Shown piece by piece: positions 19,413-30,154 of a DNA stretch of 64,000 nt. The DNA is from Myxococcota bacterium (GTDB taxonomy: Bacteria > Myxococcota > B64-G9). Within the stretch, counting starts at the first letter, position 1; each line of letters begins with the position of its first letter. The stretch is from positions 62,001 to 126,000 of the forward strand of contig JAKLGA010000007.1 in the NCBI GenBank assembly GCA_022710975.1. The letters run 5' to 3'. Made by a program: the position numbers and the translations under genes. Under the pieces are notes generated by a model. That model did no database searches. It was not told where the DNA came from and was given only the letters and a program-made list of their open reading frames with translations.

Positions 19413-22400
19413 GTGACCACCTGGCTCAACAAGATCGCCGGCGTCCGCCCCGAGGAGGGCCGCCGCACCCTGCTGGCCACCCTGTTCTACTTCTTCTTCG
19501 TGGCCCAGGTGGTGATGGTCAAGTCGGCGTCCAACGCGCTCTTCCTCAGCCGCCACAACCCCCGGCACCTGCCCTACCTGTACATCGGCGTGGCCCTGGC
19601 CGTGGCCATCGCGGTGGCCTTCGCCTCGCGCACCCTGGCGGACCCGCGCCGCCGCTCGCTGCGGCTGTGGAGCCTGGGCGCGGTGGCCCTGATCCAGCTC
19701 GCCTGCTGGGTGCTGCTGCGGTTCGACCTGCTGCCGCTCAGCCCCTTCGTGTACCTGTTCGGCGAGGTGGCCTCCACGGCGCTGAGCATCCAGTTCTGGA
19801 GCGTGGCCGGCGACATCTTCGACCCGCAGGAGGGCAAGCGCGTCTTCGGCGTGCTGGCCGGCGGCGGCATGAGCGGCTCCATCTTCGGCGGCCTGTTCGT
19901 CCACCACCTGGGGCCGCCGCTCGGCACGGTGCAGCTGCTGCTGGCCGCGGCGCTGAGCCTGGGCGTGTGCCTGGTGCTGGCCTGGCTGCTGACCAAGCAG
20001 CGCGGGCGGACGGACGGGCTGCGCGAGGTCCCCACCCCCTCGCTGGCCGCGGGCGTCAAGCACGTGGCCAGCCACAGCTACGCCCGCACCTTCGGCTTGC
20101 TCATGCTGCTCAGCATGGTGCTGACGTCCTTCGTGGACTACTTCTTCCGCACCTCGGCCCGCACCTTCCTGGGCGAGGATCAGCTCGCGGTGCTGTTCGG
20201 CGACCTCAACACCTACGTGGGTGTCATCTCGGTCGCCTTCCTGTTCCTGGTCTCCTCGCGCATCCTCAAGCGCATCGGCATCTTCTACTACCTCATGCTG
20301 GTGCCCGCCGGGTTGATCGCCGTGGCCGGGGTGAGCGTGCTGGTGCCCGCCTTCTGGGCCATCTACGCCATGAAGATCGTGGAGAACGCGGGCAGCCTGT
20401 CGATCAACCAGGCCGGCCTGCAGCTGCTCTACAACCCCGTGCCGGCGGTGCTGCGCGCGCCGGTGCGCGGGGTGGTGGACGGGCTGATGCGCAAGCTGGG
20501 CTACGCGGTGGGCGGGGCCCTGCTGCTGGTGCTGGCCCCGCTGCTCGCGCCGCCCGCCTGGCAGCTCATCATCGCGGGCCTGGTGGTCGCCTACGTGGCC
20601 CTGCTGGTCAGGCTCAAGGTCCTGTACGTGAGCGCACTGGACGAGCGCCTGCGGGTGGGCGCGCGCGGCCCGGTCGAGCTGCGGGTGGAGGACAAGAGCG
20701 CGCGGCAGGCGCTGGAGCGGGCCCTCGGATCGGCCGACGAGGCGGTGGTGCTGACCGCGCTGCAGCTCGTGGCGGACGCACCCGCGGTGGATCTGCGCGC
20801 CCAGCTCAAGGGCCTGCTGTCCCACCCGTCGGAGGCCGTGCGCCTGGCGGCCGTGGAGGCCGTGGGCAAGCGCGGCTACCAGGAGTTCCTGTTCGAGCTC
20901 CTGGCGATGATCAACGCCGGCACCCGCCGCTGCCGGGTGGCCGCCATCCGGGCCATCGTGGCCATCGACCCGGAGCGCTCGAGCGGGGCGCTGGCGCCGT
21001 ACCTGCGCGCCGACGAGCCCGGGCTGGTCTCGGCGGCCATCGCGCAGCTGGTATCTCTGCGCGGCTACGGCGCCGACAACCCGGCCGTGCCCGTGCTGGA
21101 GCACCTGCTGGAGCTGGGGGTCGAGGCCAGCCCGGCCCAGCGCCGGGAGACCGCCAAGCTGCTGGGGACGCTGGGCGACGGGCGCTACACCCTCCACCTG
21201 GGCGCCTACCTCGAGGATCCGGACCCGTCGGTGCGCCGTCTGGCCGCGCAGGCCTGCGGCCGGCTCAAGCGGCCCGAGTTCGTCGAGCGGCTACTGATTC
21301 TATTGTCCGACCGCGACGCGCGTCAGGCCGCCAGCCAGGCCCTGGCCGCCTACGGCGACCAGGTGATCGACGTGCTGCGCGCCTGGCTCGACGACCGCTC
21401 CCGGCCACTGGCCGTGCGCCTGCGGCTCCCGCGGGTCATCCGCACGATCGGCACCCAGGCGGCCAGCGAGACGCTGCTGTTCTCCAACATCCAGGACGAC
21501 GCCTTCCTGCGCTACCGCATCGCGCTGGCCCTGTCCGGCATCCGCCTGCAGCACCCCGAGGTGCAGTTCGACCGCAAGTGGGCCCTGGAGGCTGTCGATC
21601 GCCGGGCGGAGTCCTACCGCTTCTACGGCGCGCTGTACGAGCGGGTGGCCCGTCACCTGCCGCCCAAGGCGCTGGTGCTGCGGGCGCTGCGCGACCGCCT
21701 GGTCCAGAACCTCGAGGTCGCCTTCCGCGTGCTGGGGCTGACCTACCCGCATCGCACCATCATGTCGGTCCACGCCCGCTTCCGCAGCGCGTCGCGCGAC
21801 AGCCAGTCCGACGCGCTGGAGCTGCTGGACAACGTCCTCGACCGCGAGAGCCGCGAGCGCCTCATGCCGCTGCTGGAGCGGCACCACGCCGTGCTGGCGG
21901 TCGAGCCGCTGCGGCCCGAGGACATCGGCCTGGAGCGCGTGGCCAGCGAGCTGGTGACGCTCAGCCAGTCCAAGGATCCGCTGCTGCACGCCACCGCGGT
22001 GCACACCCGCTGCCGCCTGGGCGACGGCTGCTCCCAGGAGTACCGCGCGCTCTACGAGGGGGTCTCCACCATGGAGATCATGGACAAGGTGCTGTTCCTC
22101 GAGTCGGTCGACATCTTCCAGAACAACAACCTGGACGACCTCACGGCGCTGGCCGCCATCGCCCGGCCGGTGCGCTTCAAGGCCGGCGACCACGTCCTCA
22201 AGGAGGGCGAGCCGGGCGACGCGCTGTACATCATCACCCAGGGCCAGGTGGACATCGTGCGCGGCACGCGCAAGCTGCTCTGCCTGGGCGAGCGCAAGAG
22301 CCTGGGCGGGGTGTCACTGCTCGACCAGAAGCCGCACGCCGCCAGCGCGGTGTGCGCCACCGACTGCGAGGCGCTGGTCATCGAGCGGCCCGACTTCCTC

Positions 22401-22541
22401 GACCTGCTGTCCGACCGGGTGGAGCTGCTGCACGGGATCTTCCTGGCGCTGACCGATCGCCTGCGGGCGCTCCTGGCGGTCACCGAGACCAGCGGGCTGG
22501 CCGACGAGCAGTACGACGACGGGCCGACGAACCCCGTGTGA
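19413..22541 (+). CDS. Npt/TlcC-like transporter fused to HEAT repeats and a degenerate cNMP-binding domain
   Basis: 1,042 residues, GTG start. The first about 400 residues form 10-12 membrane helices of the MFS/ATP:ADP-translocase-like type (WLNKIAGVRPEEGRR, SGSIFGGLFV, NQAGLQLLYNPVP). Residues about 430-800 are HEAT-like repeats (SEAVRLAAVEAVGKRGY, DPSVRRLAAQACGRLK). The C-terminal about 130 residues have the cyclic-nucleotide-binding fold (FKAGDHVLKEGEPGDALYIITQG), but the phosphate cassette reads SLGGVSLLDQKPHAAS instead of the usual GE...PRxA, so cAMP binding is doubtful. Likely an inner-membrane transporter or sensor. It ends 1 nt from the convergent gene. Confidence 0.88.
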   Translation: MTTWLNKIAGVRPEEGRRTLLATLFYFFFVAQVVMVKSASNALFLSRHNPRHLPYLYIGVALAVAIAVAFASRTLADPRRRSLRLWSLGAVALIQLACWVLLRFDLLPLSPFVYLFGEVASTALSIQFWSVAGDIFDPQEGKRVFGVLAGGGMSGSIFGGLFVHHLGPPLGTVQLLLAAALSLGVCLVLAWLLTKQRGRTDGLREVPTPSLAAGVKHVASHSYARTFGLLMLLSMVLTSFVDYFFRTSARTFLGEDQLAVLFGDLNTYVGVISVAFLFLVSSRILKRIGIFYYLMLVPAGLIAVAGVSVLVPAFWAIYAMKIVENAGSLSINQAGLQLLYNPVPAVLRAPVRGVVDGLMRKLGYAVGGALLLVLAPLLAPPAWQLIIAGLVVAYVALLVRLKVLYVSALDERLRVGARGPVELRVEDKSARQALERALGSADEAVVLTALQLVADAPAVDLRAQLKGLLSHPSEAVRLAAVEAVGKRGYQEFLFELLAMINAGTRRCRVAAIRAIVAIDPERSSGALAPYLRADEPGLVSAAIAQLVSLRGYGADNPAVPVLEHLLELGVEASPAQRRETAKLLGTLGDGRYTLHLGAYLEDPDPSVRRLAAQACGRLKRPEFVERLLILLSDRDARQAASQALAAYGDQVIDVLRAWLDDRSRPLAVRLRLPRVIRTIGTQAASETLLFSNIQDDAFLRYRIALALSGIRLQHPEVQFDRKWALEAVDRRAESYRFYGALYERVARHLPPKALVLRALRDRLVQNLEVAFRVLGLTYPHRTIMSVHARFRSASRDSQSDALELLDNVLDRESRERLMPLLERHHAVLAVEPLRPEDIGLERVASELVTLSQSKDPLLHATAVHTRCRLGDGCSQEYRALYEGVSTMEIMDKVLFLESVDIFQNNNLDDLTALAAIARPVRFKAGDHVLKEGEPGDALYIITQGQVDIVRGTRKLLCLGERKSLGGVSLLDQKPHAASAVCATDCEALVIERPDFLDLLSDRVELLHGIFLALTDRLRALLAVTETSGLADEQYDDGPTNPV

Positions 22542-22542
22542 C

Positions 22543-25500
22543 CTACATGCCGTCGCGGCGCTCGAGCAGCACGTAGAACTTCTCCACCCCGCGCGTCTCG
22601 TCGAACAGGTAGTCGACCACCTGGCCGAGCGCCTCCGTGTAGTCGGCCCCGGACAGCTGGCCGGTCTGGGCGGGCTCCAGGCGGTGGATGCGCCCGACCA
22701 GCTCGAGCACGTCGTCCAGGGCGTCGACGGGCTGGGGCGGCCCGTCCGCAGCGGCCACGCGCCCCGGGTGCGGCCTGAGCGCGTTCGCCAGGAGATCCAC
22801 GGTCACCGCGCGGTTCGCGCCGCCGTCCGCGGCGGGCACCGTCAGCACCAGCAGATCGTGCACCAGGGCCAGGGTCGCGGACAGGTAGCGCAGGTTCGGC
22901 AGGCGCTGATGGTTGTCGTCCTCGGCCGAGGCCTCGTCGGTGTGCACCACGCTGGCGCAGCCCGCGCCGGGCACCAGCCGGAAGCGGGGCGCGCGGGGAT
23001 CGAGGCGCCGGCCCAGGGCGCGCGCCACCGGCGCGGTCACCCGGTCCACCCGCAGGTGCTGCAGCGCCCAGCCGGCCAGCCGCCGCAGCTCGAGCAACCT
23101 CGACGGGTCTTCGCGCTCGAGCAGCTCGAGGGTCAGCCCGTCCAGGCGGGCCGGCAGGCTGGGGTGGTCGGAGACGAGCCCCCAGGCCTCGAGCACACGC
23201 GGCAGCACCCGGCCGGTGACCAGCGTGCGCACGTCCTCCTCGAGCTCCGCCATCCGCGCGCCGAGCTGGCCCTCGGCGCGCAGCGCGGCGCTGCGATCGC
23301 GCAGGAACACCAGCAGGTCGAGCAGCGCGTACCAGGCGCGCCGGTTGCGGAACCGCCACCGGCCGCTGCCGGGGTCCTGCTCCACCTCCAAGAGCTGGTC
23401 CCAGGCCAGGTCGGCCACCCGCCCCCAGGCGTCCTCGGCCGCGGGCGTGGCCGCGGCGGTGTCGTCGGTGAAGCGCAGCGCGTCCAGCGCCAGGTACAGC
23501 CGGTTCATGGGGAAGACCGGGGTGACGCCGTCGCCGCCCAGCACGCTGGTCGCGCCGTCGTGGCGGCGCAGGGCCGGATCGTCCCGCAGCAGGAAGCCCA
23601 CGAAGCGATCCAGCTCCTCGGGCACGGAGGCGCCCGTGGGCGCGCTCAGCCCGCGGGCGGCGGTCAGCAGCTCGAGCACCGAGCCCAGGGCGTCCGTGCT
23701 GTCGAGGATCTCGAGCAGCAGGGGCTCGAGCGGGCGCACGTCGGCGCAGGCCGAGGCGGCGCCCGGGGTGCGGCAGGAGTAGTGCGGGTGCACCGCCGCC
23801 AGCAGCTCGGCCAGCACCCGGGTGCCCGGGCGCGGTTCGCCGCGGGCCCGGGTGGCGAAGGCCGTCCAGGCCGGACGCATCCCCTCGAGCGCGCCCGAGA
23901 GCTCCATGCCCAGCAGGGCGTCCGCGTTGAAGGCGCGCAGCTCCTGGCCCGCGTTGCCCACGGGGTTGCCGAGCACGCTGTGGTCGTGGACCATGAACCG
24001 GTTCACCTCCTCCGCCGGGGGGGTGGTGGAGGTGAACTCGCTGACCGCCGTGTCCACGGCCCAGTCCACCTCGGACAGGCCGTAGCTCGAGTCGCCCGAG
24101 GCGGAGTCGATGTAGAAGCCGAGCATGTCGGGGATGGTCCACCAGCCGAACAGATCGATGCTGGCGCTGTAGACCGACAGGTTGGTGTCGTAGATCAGGT
24201 GCATGCCGCGCTGCAGGTTGGAGCGGCCGGCGTAGTCCTCGTCGCTCCGGCTCCAGTCGGTGGGCGAACGGAAGACCATGTCCGCGTCGCTGAGCTGATC
24301 GCGGTAGCGGATCATGTCGGCCAGCCCGGCCTCCAGCCGGCTCCAGCGCGCGTCGTCGAAGGAGTCGAGCAGCGGCCGCAGCATGCCGCGCTCGGAGGCC
24401 TCCTGCAGGTGCGGCATCAGATCGTCCAGCAGCCGGTTGTGCGCCCGCAGCGCCAGCTCCGGGTACAGGTCCGCGATCTGCCCGGCGTCGTCCAGCTCGT
24501 GCACCAGCCTGGCCAGGCTCGGCTCGGCGGCGTCCGCCAGGACCAGCACGCTGTCCAGGAGCTCCGGCAGCCGGTCGTAGTCCGCCAGCGCGGCCAGCAG
24601 GTGCGCGAGCGCAAAAAGCGGCGCGTCCTCGGCCCGGTAGCCCGCGTAGATGCCCTGCCCGTCGGCGTTGGCCGCGAGCGGCCCGAGCAGGGCCGGGGCC
24701 GCGCGGGGCAGGTCCCACAGCACGCCGTCCTCGACCAGCGGCCGGAGCTGATCGAGCAGCGCGGCCAGCGGGCTCACGCGCAGATCGACGTAGCGCCACA
24801 CCAGCCGGCCGTCGAGGACCGGTCGCGCGCCCGCGGCGTCGAAGGGCGGCGGCACCGCCAGGGCCTGGCCGTCCGCCCCCAGGTACGACCGGCCGCTCGG
24901 GTCCAGGTCGGCCAGCCCGTCCAGGTCGAGATCGGCGAACGGCGCCCGCAGCGCCTGGGTGTCCGGATCGAGGGCGGGCCAGGCCCGGCCGCGCGGGTCG
25001 ACGCGCAGCAGCCACTGGGGCTCGGCGCCGCCGTCGAGCAGCCGCGCGTCCTCCTGGAGCAGGAAGTCGAGCAGCCGCGAGTAGCCCGAGGCGGGGTCCG
25101 GCGCGCTCTCCTGGCGCTCCACGAGCCAGCCGCTGAGGTCGGACAGCAGGGCGGCGAAGGTGTCGTCCTCCGCCGCGGGCGCGAAGGCGAGATCCAGGCC
25201 GTCGTGCTCCAGGTAGAGCCGGACGAGCTCCGTCAGCAGCGGCCCGAGATCGGGCCGGGCCCCCAGCCGCTCGGCGAGCGGCAGCACCACCCGATCGTCG
25301 CCCAGCCCCGCGGGGGCGCGCTGGAAGGCGAGCGCCTCCCACAGCGCCGCGTCCGCGGCCAACTCCTGGAGCAGGCACCCCCCGGGGCGCAGCGCCGCCT
25401 GCACCCGCCCCTGGTCGTAGAGCGGCAGCATGGCCTCGGCCCAGGACTGTAGGTCGTCCAGCAGGGCCTCCGGCATGAGGCCGTCCACCGCGCGCACGAA

Positions 25501-25701
25501 GCGCTCGCGCTCCTCGCCCAGGGCCACCCCCTCGGCCGGAGAGCGCCGGTCCAGATCCTTCTTCAGGATGCGGTGGACCTCCTCGCCGAAGGTGCCGCGC
25601 GCCTCGGGGTGGCGGGTGGTGTCGATCTCGTAGCCGCAGCCCGCGCCGGCCAGGGCGAGCAGGGTCGCGACCCCCGTAAGCATGTGCCGGACCGGACTCA
25701 T
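22543..25701 (-). CDS. Large putative lipoprotein, unknown function
   Basis: 1,051 residues. The signal MLTGVATLLALAGAGC carries an AGAGC lipobox; the in-frame ATG seven codons upstream is used as the start. The mature chain is alpha-helical, Leu/Asp/Arg-rich, with many DLL/LLD segments and few cysteines (CRTPGAASAC, GAGCAS). It looks like a helical-repeat scaffold. No enzymatic motif was seen. It is divergent from the PEGA kinase gene 92 bp away, so a shared regulatory gap is possible. Confidence 0.8.
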   Translation of the reverse strand: MSPVRHMLTGVATLLALAGAGCGYEIDTTRHPEARGTFGEEVHRILKKDLDRRSPAEGVALGEERERFVRAVDGLMPEALLDDLQSWAEAMLPLYDQGRVQAALRPGGCLLQELAADAALWEALAFQRAPAGLGDDRVVLPLAERLGARPDLGPLLTELVRLYLEHDGLDLAFAPAAEDDTFAALLSDLSGWLVERQESAPDPASGYSRLLDFLLQEDARLLDGGAEPQWLLRVDPRGRAWPALDPDTQALRAPFADLDLDGLADLDPSGRSYLGADGQALAVPPPFDAAGARPVLDGRLVWRYVDLRVSPLAALLDQLRPLVEDGVLWDLPRAAPALLGPLAANADGQGIYAGYRAEDAPLFALAHLLAALADYDRLPELLDSVLVLADAAEPSLARLVHELDDAGQIADLYPELALRAHNRLLDDLMPHLQEASERGMLRPLLDSFDDARWSRLEAGLADMIRYRDQLSDADMVFRSPTDWSRSDEDYAGRSNLQRGMHLIYDTNLSVYSASIDLFGWWTIPDMLGFYIDSASGDSSYGLSEVDWAVDTAVSEFTSTTPPAEEVNRFMVHDHSVLGNPVGNAGQELRAFNADALLGMELSGALEGMRPAWTAFATRARGEPRPGTRVLAELLAAVHPHYSCRTPGAASACADVRPLEPLLLEILDSTDALGSVLELLTAARGLSAPTGASVPEELDRFVGFLLRDDPALRRHDGATSVLGGDGVTPVFPMNRLYLALDALRFTDDTAAATPAAEDAWGRVADLAWDQLLEVEQDPGSGRWRFRNRRAWYALLDLLVFLRDRSAALRAEGQLGARMAELEEDVRTLVTGRVLPRVLEAWGLVSDHPSLPARLDGLTLELLEREDPSRLLELRRLAGWALQHLRVDRVTAPVARALGRRLDPRAPRFRLVPGAGCASVVHTDEASAEDDNHQRLPNLRYLSATLALVHDLLVLTVPAADGGANRAVTVDLLANALRPHPGRVAAADGPPQPVDALDDVLELVGRIHRLEPAQTGQLSGADYTEALGQVVDYLFDETRGVEKFYVLLERRDGM

Positions 25702-25793
25702 TCCGGCAGTGTACCCCAGCCGGGGGAGCGCGGGAAGGCTCGAAATAGTTGCGGCAGCATGGGCTTCCTGGTACACCGCAGCCTGGGAGGGTC

Positions 25794-27359
<1,566 letters not shown>

Positions 27360-27393
27360 GCCTGCCCCCCGGAAAGAGCGGACAGGAGAGATA

Positions 27394-27458
27394 GGGTTCA
27401 TCGAGTGAGGGAGGACCCGAAGGGGCGTTCCCCGCAGGGCCGAGGACTGTCTGAACCC
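27394..27458. repeat. Intergenic palindrome with dispersed element, copy 1
   Basis: An outer pair GGGTTCA (27394-27400) / TGAACCC (27452-27458) encloses AGGGGCGTTCCCCGCAGGGC (27421-27440). Related cores lie at 28922 and 30155. It sits after the PEGA kinase gene, so it could help to end its transcript. Confidence 0.6.
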
Positions 27459-27481
27459 ACCCCAATCCACGCGAGGAGGCG

Positions 27482-27586
27482 ATGGCAGCCGATCGGACGC
27501 GCAGGTTCCAGGACCTCCTGTCCCAGCCAGGGTCGTCCGCCGCGACTCCGGAAGTCAAACCCGCCCGAGGCCCGTCCGCCCGATGA
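27482..27586 (+). CDS. Possible small ORF (34 aa)
   Basis: ATG 27482 is preceded by GAGGAGG at close range and encodes MAADRTRRFQDLLSQPGS..., with TGA at 27584-27586 overlapping the first base pairs of the CCTAGG palindrome array. The peptide is basic and Ser/Pro-rich with no recognised motif. The strong ribosome site is the only support. Confidence 0.3.
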   Translation: MAADRTRRFQDLLSQPGSSAATPEVKPARGPSAR

Positions 27587-27636
27587 CCTAGGTCTTTCGA
27601 CCTAGGTCTTTCGACCTAGGTCTTTCGACCTAGGTC
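27585..27636. repeat. Four tandem 10-bp palindromes (GACCTAGGTC) spaced by TTTC
   Basis: GACCTAGGTC at 27585-27594, 27599-27608, 27613-27622 and 27627-27636, each separated by TTTC (14-bp period), all identical. Each unit is a perfect palindrome on its own. The array follows directly on the small ORF's stop. Possible roles: protein-binding array or terminator. Confidence 0.9.
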
Positions 27637-27681
27637 CGCCGGCCGATGCGCGCGGCAGGACGCGCGTGCGAGCCTGGCCCC

Positions 27682-28194
27682 ATGCGAGCCAGGCTGAAGC
27701 GAGATCCGTTCTGCGCGCGCAGCCACCACCCGCTGGCGCATGCGCTCGCCTGCGGCCCGGCCGCGCTGCTGCTGGCGCTCTTCCTGTGGGTCGAGCTGTG
27801 GCCGGACCCCCTGGGTGGGCCCTTCTGCGAGCCTGTCGGCGACCGCCACCAGGTCTGGCCCGACCGCGTCTACCGCACGCCCCGCGCCACGAACACGATG
27901 TACCTGGCCCTGTGCGGGGACGGCACCTACGGGCTGATCGCCCGCGAGCACATGGCGACCTTCGTCCTCGAGCGCGGGGAGTGGGCGCCGGCCGGTGAGG
28001 AGCGGGTGGCCCTGCGCAGGCGCCTGCGTGGAGCGCTGACCGCCCCCCGCGAGCTCTCGCTCGAAGGCCGCACCCCGATGCCAGCGGGGCAGTTCGAGGC
28101 CGAGTGGCGCTCCCCTCAGCCCTTCCTCTTCCATCCCGAGATGAACGCCCGGAGATCCCGGGCCTACCCGGTGGTAGACGGTAGCGGCAGCTAG
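27682..28194 (+). CDS. Hypothetical membrane-anchored protein
   Basis: 170 residues from ATG 27682; an in-frame ATG at 27646 is an alternative, and neither has a good ribosome site. A basic N-terminus is followed by one hydrophobic helix (ALACGPAALLLALFLWVELW) and a soluble domain with the strands MYLALCGDGTYGLIAREHM and FVLERGEWAP. No family recognised. It is bounded by palindromic elements on its 5' side. Confidence 0.55.
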   Translation: MRARLKRDPFCARSHHPLAHALACGPAALLLALFLWVELWPDPLGGPFCEPVGDRHQVWPDRVYRTPRATNTMYLALCGDGTYGLIAREHMATFVLERGEWAPAGEERVALRRRLRGALTAPRELSLEGRTPMPAGQFEAEWRSPQPFLFHPEMNARRSRAYPVVDGSGS

Positions 28195-28236
28195 AGGCCC
28201 CAGTTGTGCTCGGGCCAGGCCGGGTGGGCGCTGCCC

Positions 28237-28869
28237 CTAGCCCCAATCATGCTCCGGCTTGGCGGAGTGCGTGCTGCCGGGGTAGCCGGCCAGCGACACG
28301 GGCCGCGGCGGCAGGCCGAGCTCCGCGGCGCGCGCCGCCAGGTGGTGCAGCACCAGGGCCAGGTCGCGCTGCAGGGCGCCCGCCCGCGGCGCGCGGTTCG
28401 AGAGCGTGCCGGCCACGGTCACGCAGGCGGTGTTGCCGTCCAGGAGCAGGCGCACGTCCTCGGACAGCAGCTCCAGCACGGCCGCGCGCAGCCCCGGGCT
28501 CCCCAGCGCGGCGGCCACGTCCTCGCGGGTGCGGGTGTCGATGTACACCGCCGGGTCGAAGTCGGGGTCTCCGGTCTGCACCTCGCGCTTGAAGACCTTG
28601 GCCAGCTTGTGGGCCAGGCCCTCGCCGCACAGCTCCGCCTGGAGCTCCAGGCGGAAGGGCACCCCGCCGCACAGCTCGATCACGTAGACCGTCCGCTGGT
28701 GCTCGCCGCGGTCCTCGATCCAGCGCCGCTCACGGAGCACGAGCCCCCGCGGGGCGAGCCGGCCCTTGAGCCGGCCCGCGTGGCACTCCGCGCACAGCCT
28801 GAGTCCCGCGATCTCCAGTTCCCCGGGGGCGATCGGCGCCTGCCCACACAGCCCGCACGTCTCCGGCAT
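28237..28869 (-). CDS. Hypothetical protein with N-terminal zinc-binding motif
   Basis: 210 residues; GGGAGGG upstream supports the start. The N-terminus CGLCGQAP...LCAECHAGR looks like a treble-clef or zinc-ribbon knuckle (two CxxC pairs). The remainder is alpha/beta (VYVIELCGGVPFRLELQ, DPAVYIDTRTREDVAAAL, LLLDGNTACVTVAGTLSNR). Cytosolic. Function unknown. Confidence 0.7.
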   Translation of the reverse strand: MPETCGLCGQAPIAPGELEIAGLRLCAECHAGRLKGRLAPRGLVLRERRWIEDRGEHQRTVYVIELCGGVPFRLELQAELCGEGLAHKLAKVFKREVQTGDPDFDPAVYIDTRTREDVAAALGSPGLRAAVLELLSEDVRLLLDGNTACVTVAGTLSNRAPRAGALQRDLALVLHHLAARAAELGLPPRPVSLAGYPGSTHSAKPEHDWG

Positions 28870-28921
28870 GTTTCCTGCCCTCCCGCGCCCGACTCTACCG
28901 CGCAGGCATGCTTCAGGTGAA

Positions 28922-28949
28922 GGCCCTCAGGGGTGTTCCCCGCAGGGCC
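28922..28949. repeat. Dispersed palindromic element, copy 2
   Basis: GGCCCT (28922-28927) and AGGGCC (28944-28949) enclose CAGGGGTGTTCCCCGC, which itself pairs GGGG with CCCC. Same core as at 27421 and 30158. It lies upstream of one minus-strand gene and downstream of another. Confidence 0.6.
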
Positions 28950-28981
28950 CTACCAGGAAACAGAACCGAGCGGGGTTGCGG

Positions 28982-29593
28982 TCAGGGCGCGGCGGGCGCG
29001 GGGGCGTCCGCGGGCGGGGCGCCCATGGCGTCTCCCCAGCCGCCCTCGGCCATCATCTTGTACACCCACTTGCCGTCCTTCTTGATGACCATGGAGGCGT
29101 TCTTGAAGCTGGCCTTCTTCTTGCCCATCTTCATGGTGATCTTGGTGACCACCACCGCGAGCGAGTCGGTGATCACGGTGACGTCGTACTTGGCGCTCAT
29201 CTTGAACCCCTTGGGCGGTGGGGTCTCCATGAAGGGCTTCATGGAGGCGATGTACTCGTCGCGGGTCATCATCACGCCCGAGCCCTGGCCCTTGGCGTCA
29301 TCGCTGATCATCAGCACCGGGTAGTCCACCCCGGCCCAGCAGGCCTCCAGATCGCCCTTGTGCATGGCCGCCTCCTGGGCCTTAAAGAACGCGGCCAGCT
29401 CCTTCTTGACCAGCTTCTCCTGCTTGATGGGCCGGGAGGCCCCGCCCAGGGCTGTCATGTCCATGGCGGGCGCGGGCGCGGCCGCGGGCGCGGCGGCGGG
29501 TTCGGCCGCGGGCGCCGCGGTGTCCTGCGCCAGGGCGGGCAAGCACAGGCCGACCAGCGCGATCGAAACCAGCACGAGCATGAGCTTCTTCAT
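28982..29593 (-). CDS. Secreted NTF2/SnoaL-like protein
   Basis: 203 residues from ATG 29593 (GGAGGG 4 nt upstream). A signal peptide (MKKLMLVLVSIALVGLCLPALA) is followed by an Ala/Pro/Glu linker and an NTF2-like fold: helix LVKKELAAFFKAQEAAMHKGD, then strands VDYPVLMISDDAKGQG, FKMSAKYDVTVITDSLAVVV, ASMVIKKDGKWVYKMMAEGGW. This layout matches the DUF4440/SnoaL-like group. Periplasmic; ligand unknown. Confidence 0.82.
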   Translation of the reverse strand: MKKLMLVLVSIALVGLCLPALAQDTAAPAAEPAAAPAAAPAPAMDMTALGGASRPIKQEKLVKKELAAFFKAQEAAMHKGDLEACWAGVDYPVLMISDDAKGQGSGVMMTRDEYIASMKPFMETPPPKGFKMSAKYDVTVITDSLAVVVTKITMKMGKKKASFKNASMVIKKDGKWVYKMMAEGGWGDAMGAPPADAPAPAAP

Positions 29594-29672
29594 GGTTCCC
29601 TCCACGACTCTGCCGATTGTGGGTTGAGATCCGGCCTATCGGGGGCAGGGTATGCCCCCGCCTGCCCGGGCG

Positions 29673-30077
29673 TCAATGGGTCGGGCCAGACGGAGCGACC
29701 TTGCGGCCGCGGAAGGCGACCACCAGGAGGATGGCCGCCAGGAGTACGGTCAGGCCGAGGAAGATCCAGGCGCCGAGCACCAGGGTCCTGCCGCAGTCCC
29801 CCGCCCGCGCGCTCCACCACCAGGCCGGATCGAGGGCCACGGGCAGGGCAGCCCAGCGCAGGCGCTTGAAGCTCCAGCCCAGGCGCCGCAACCCGAGCAT
29901 CGCCAGCCCGGCCACCAGGGCCGCGGCGCCGAACAGGATCCAGCCGAGCGAGGTGGCGCGCTCGATCGCCTCGGCCGCGCCTGGCCCCGAGCAGGCCCAA
30001 GCCAGCCCGGCCCAGAGGAAGCACACCCCGAAGGCCTGGAGCCTGCTCCGACCCGCAGCACGCACGCACCTTCGCAT
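29673..30077 (-). CDS. Small membrane protein
   Basis: 134 residues with three hydrophobic helices (FGVCFLWAGLAWAC, LGWILFGAAALVAGLAMLGL, TLVLGAWIFLGLTVLLAAILLVV) and basic loops. The 79-bp gap to the gene downstream makes an operon possible. Function unknown. Confidence 0.6.
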   Translation of the reverse strand: MRRCVRAAGRSRLQAFGVCFLWAGLAWACSGPGAAEAIERATSLGWILFGAAALVAGLAMLGLRRLGWSFKRLRWAALPVALDPAWWWSARAGDCGRTLVLGAWIFLGLTVLLAAILLVVAFRGRKVAPSGPTH

Positions 30078-30154
30078 GCCTCAGTCTACCTCAAGGAGAT
30101 CAACCGTCCCAAAGGCAAATAGAGGCCAGGGGGACCAAGAGGCCGGGAAGCAGT

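Noticed and set aside
22684-25452. 922-codon plus-strand frame opposite the large lipoprotein
   Set aside because: The minus-strand frame has a lipoprotein signal and protein-like composition; the plus frame is Arg/Gln/Val-biased without motifs.
27405-27605. 66-codon frame overlapping the small ORF at 27482
   Set aside because: It crosses the palindrome elements, has no ribosome site and only mirrors their sequence; the 34-codon frame with GAGGAGG is the better candidate.
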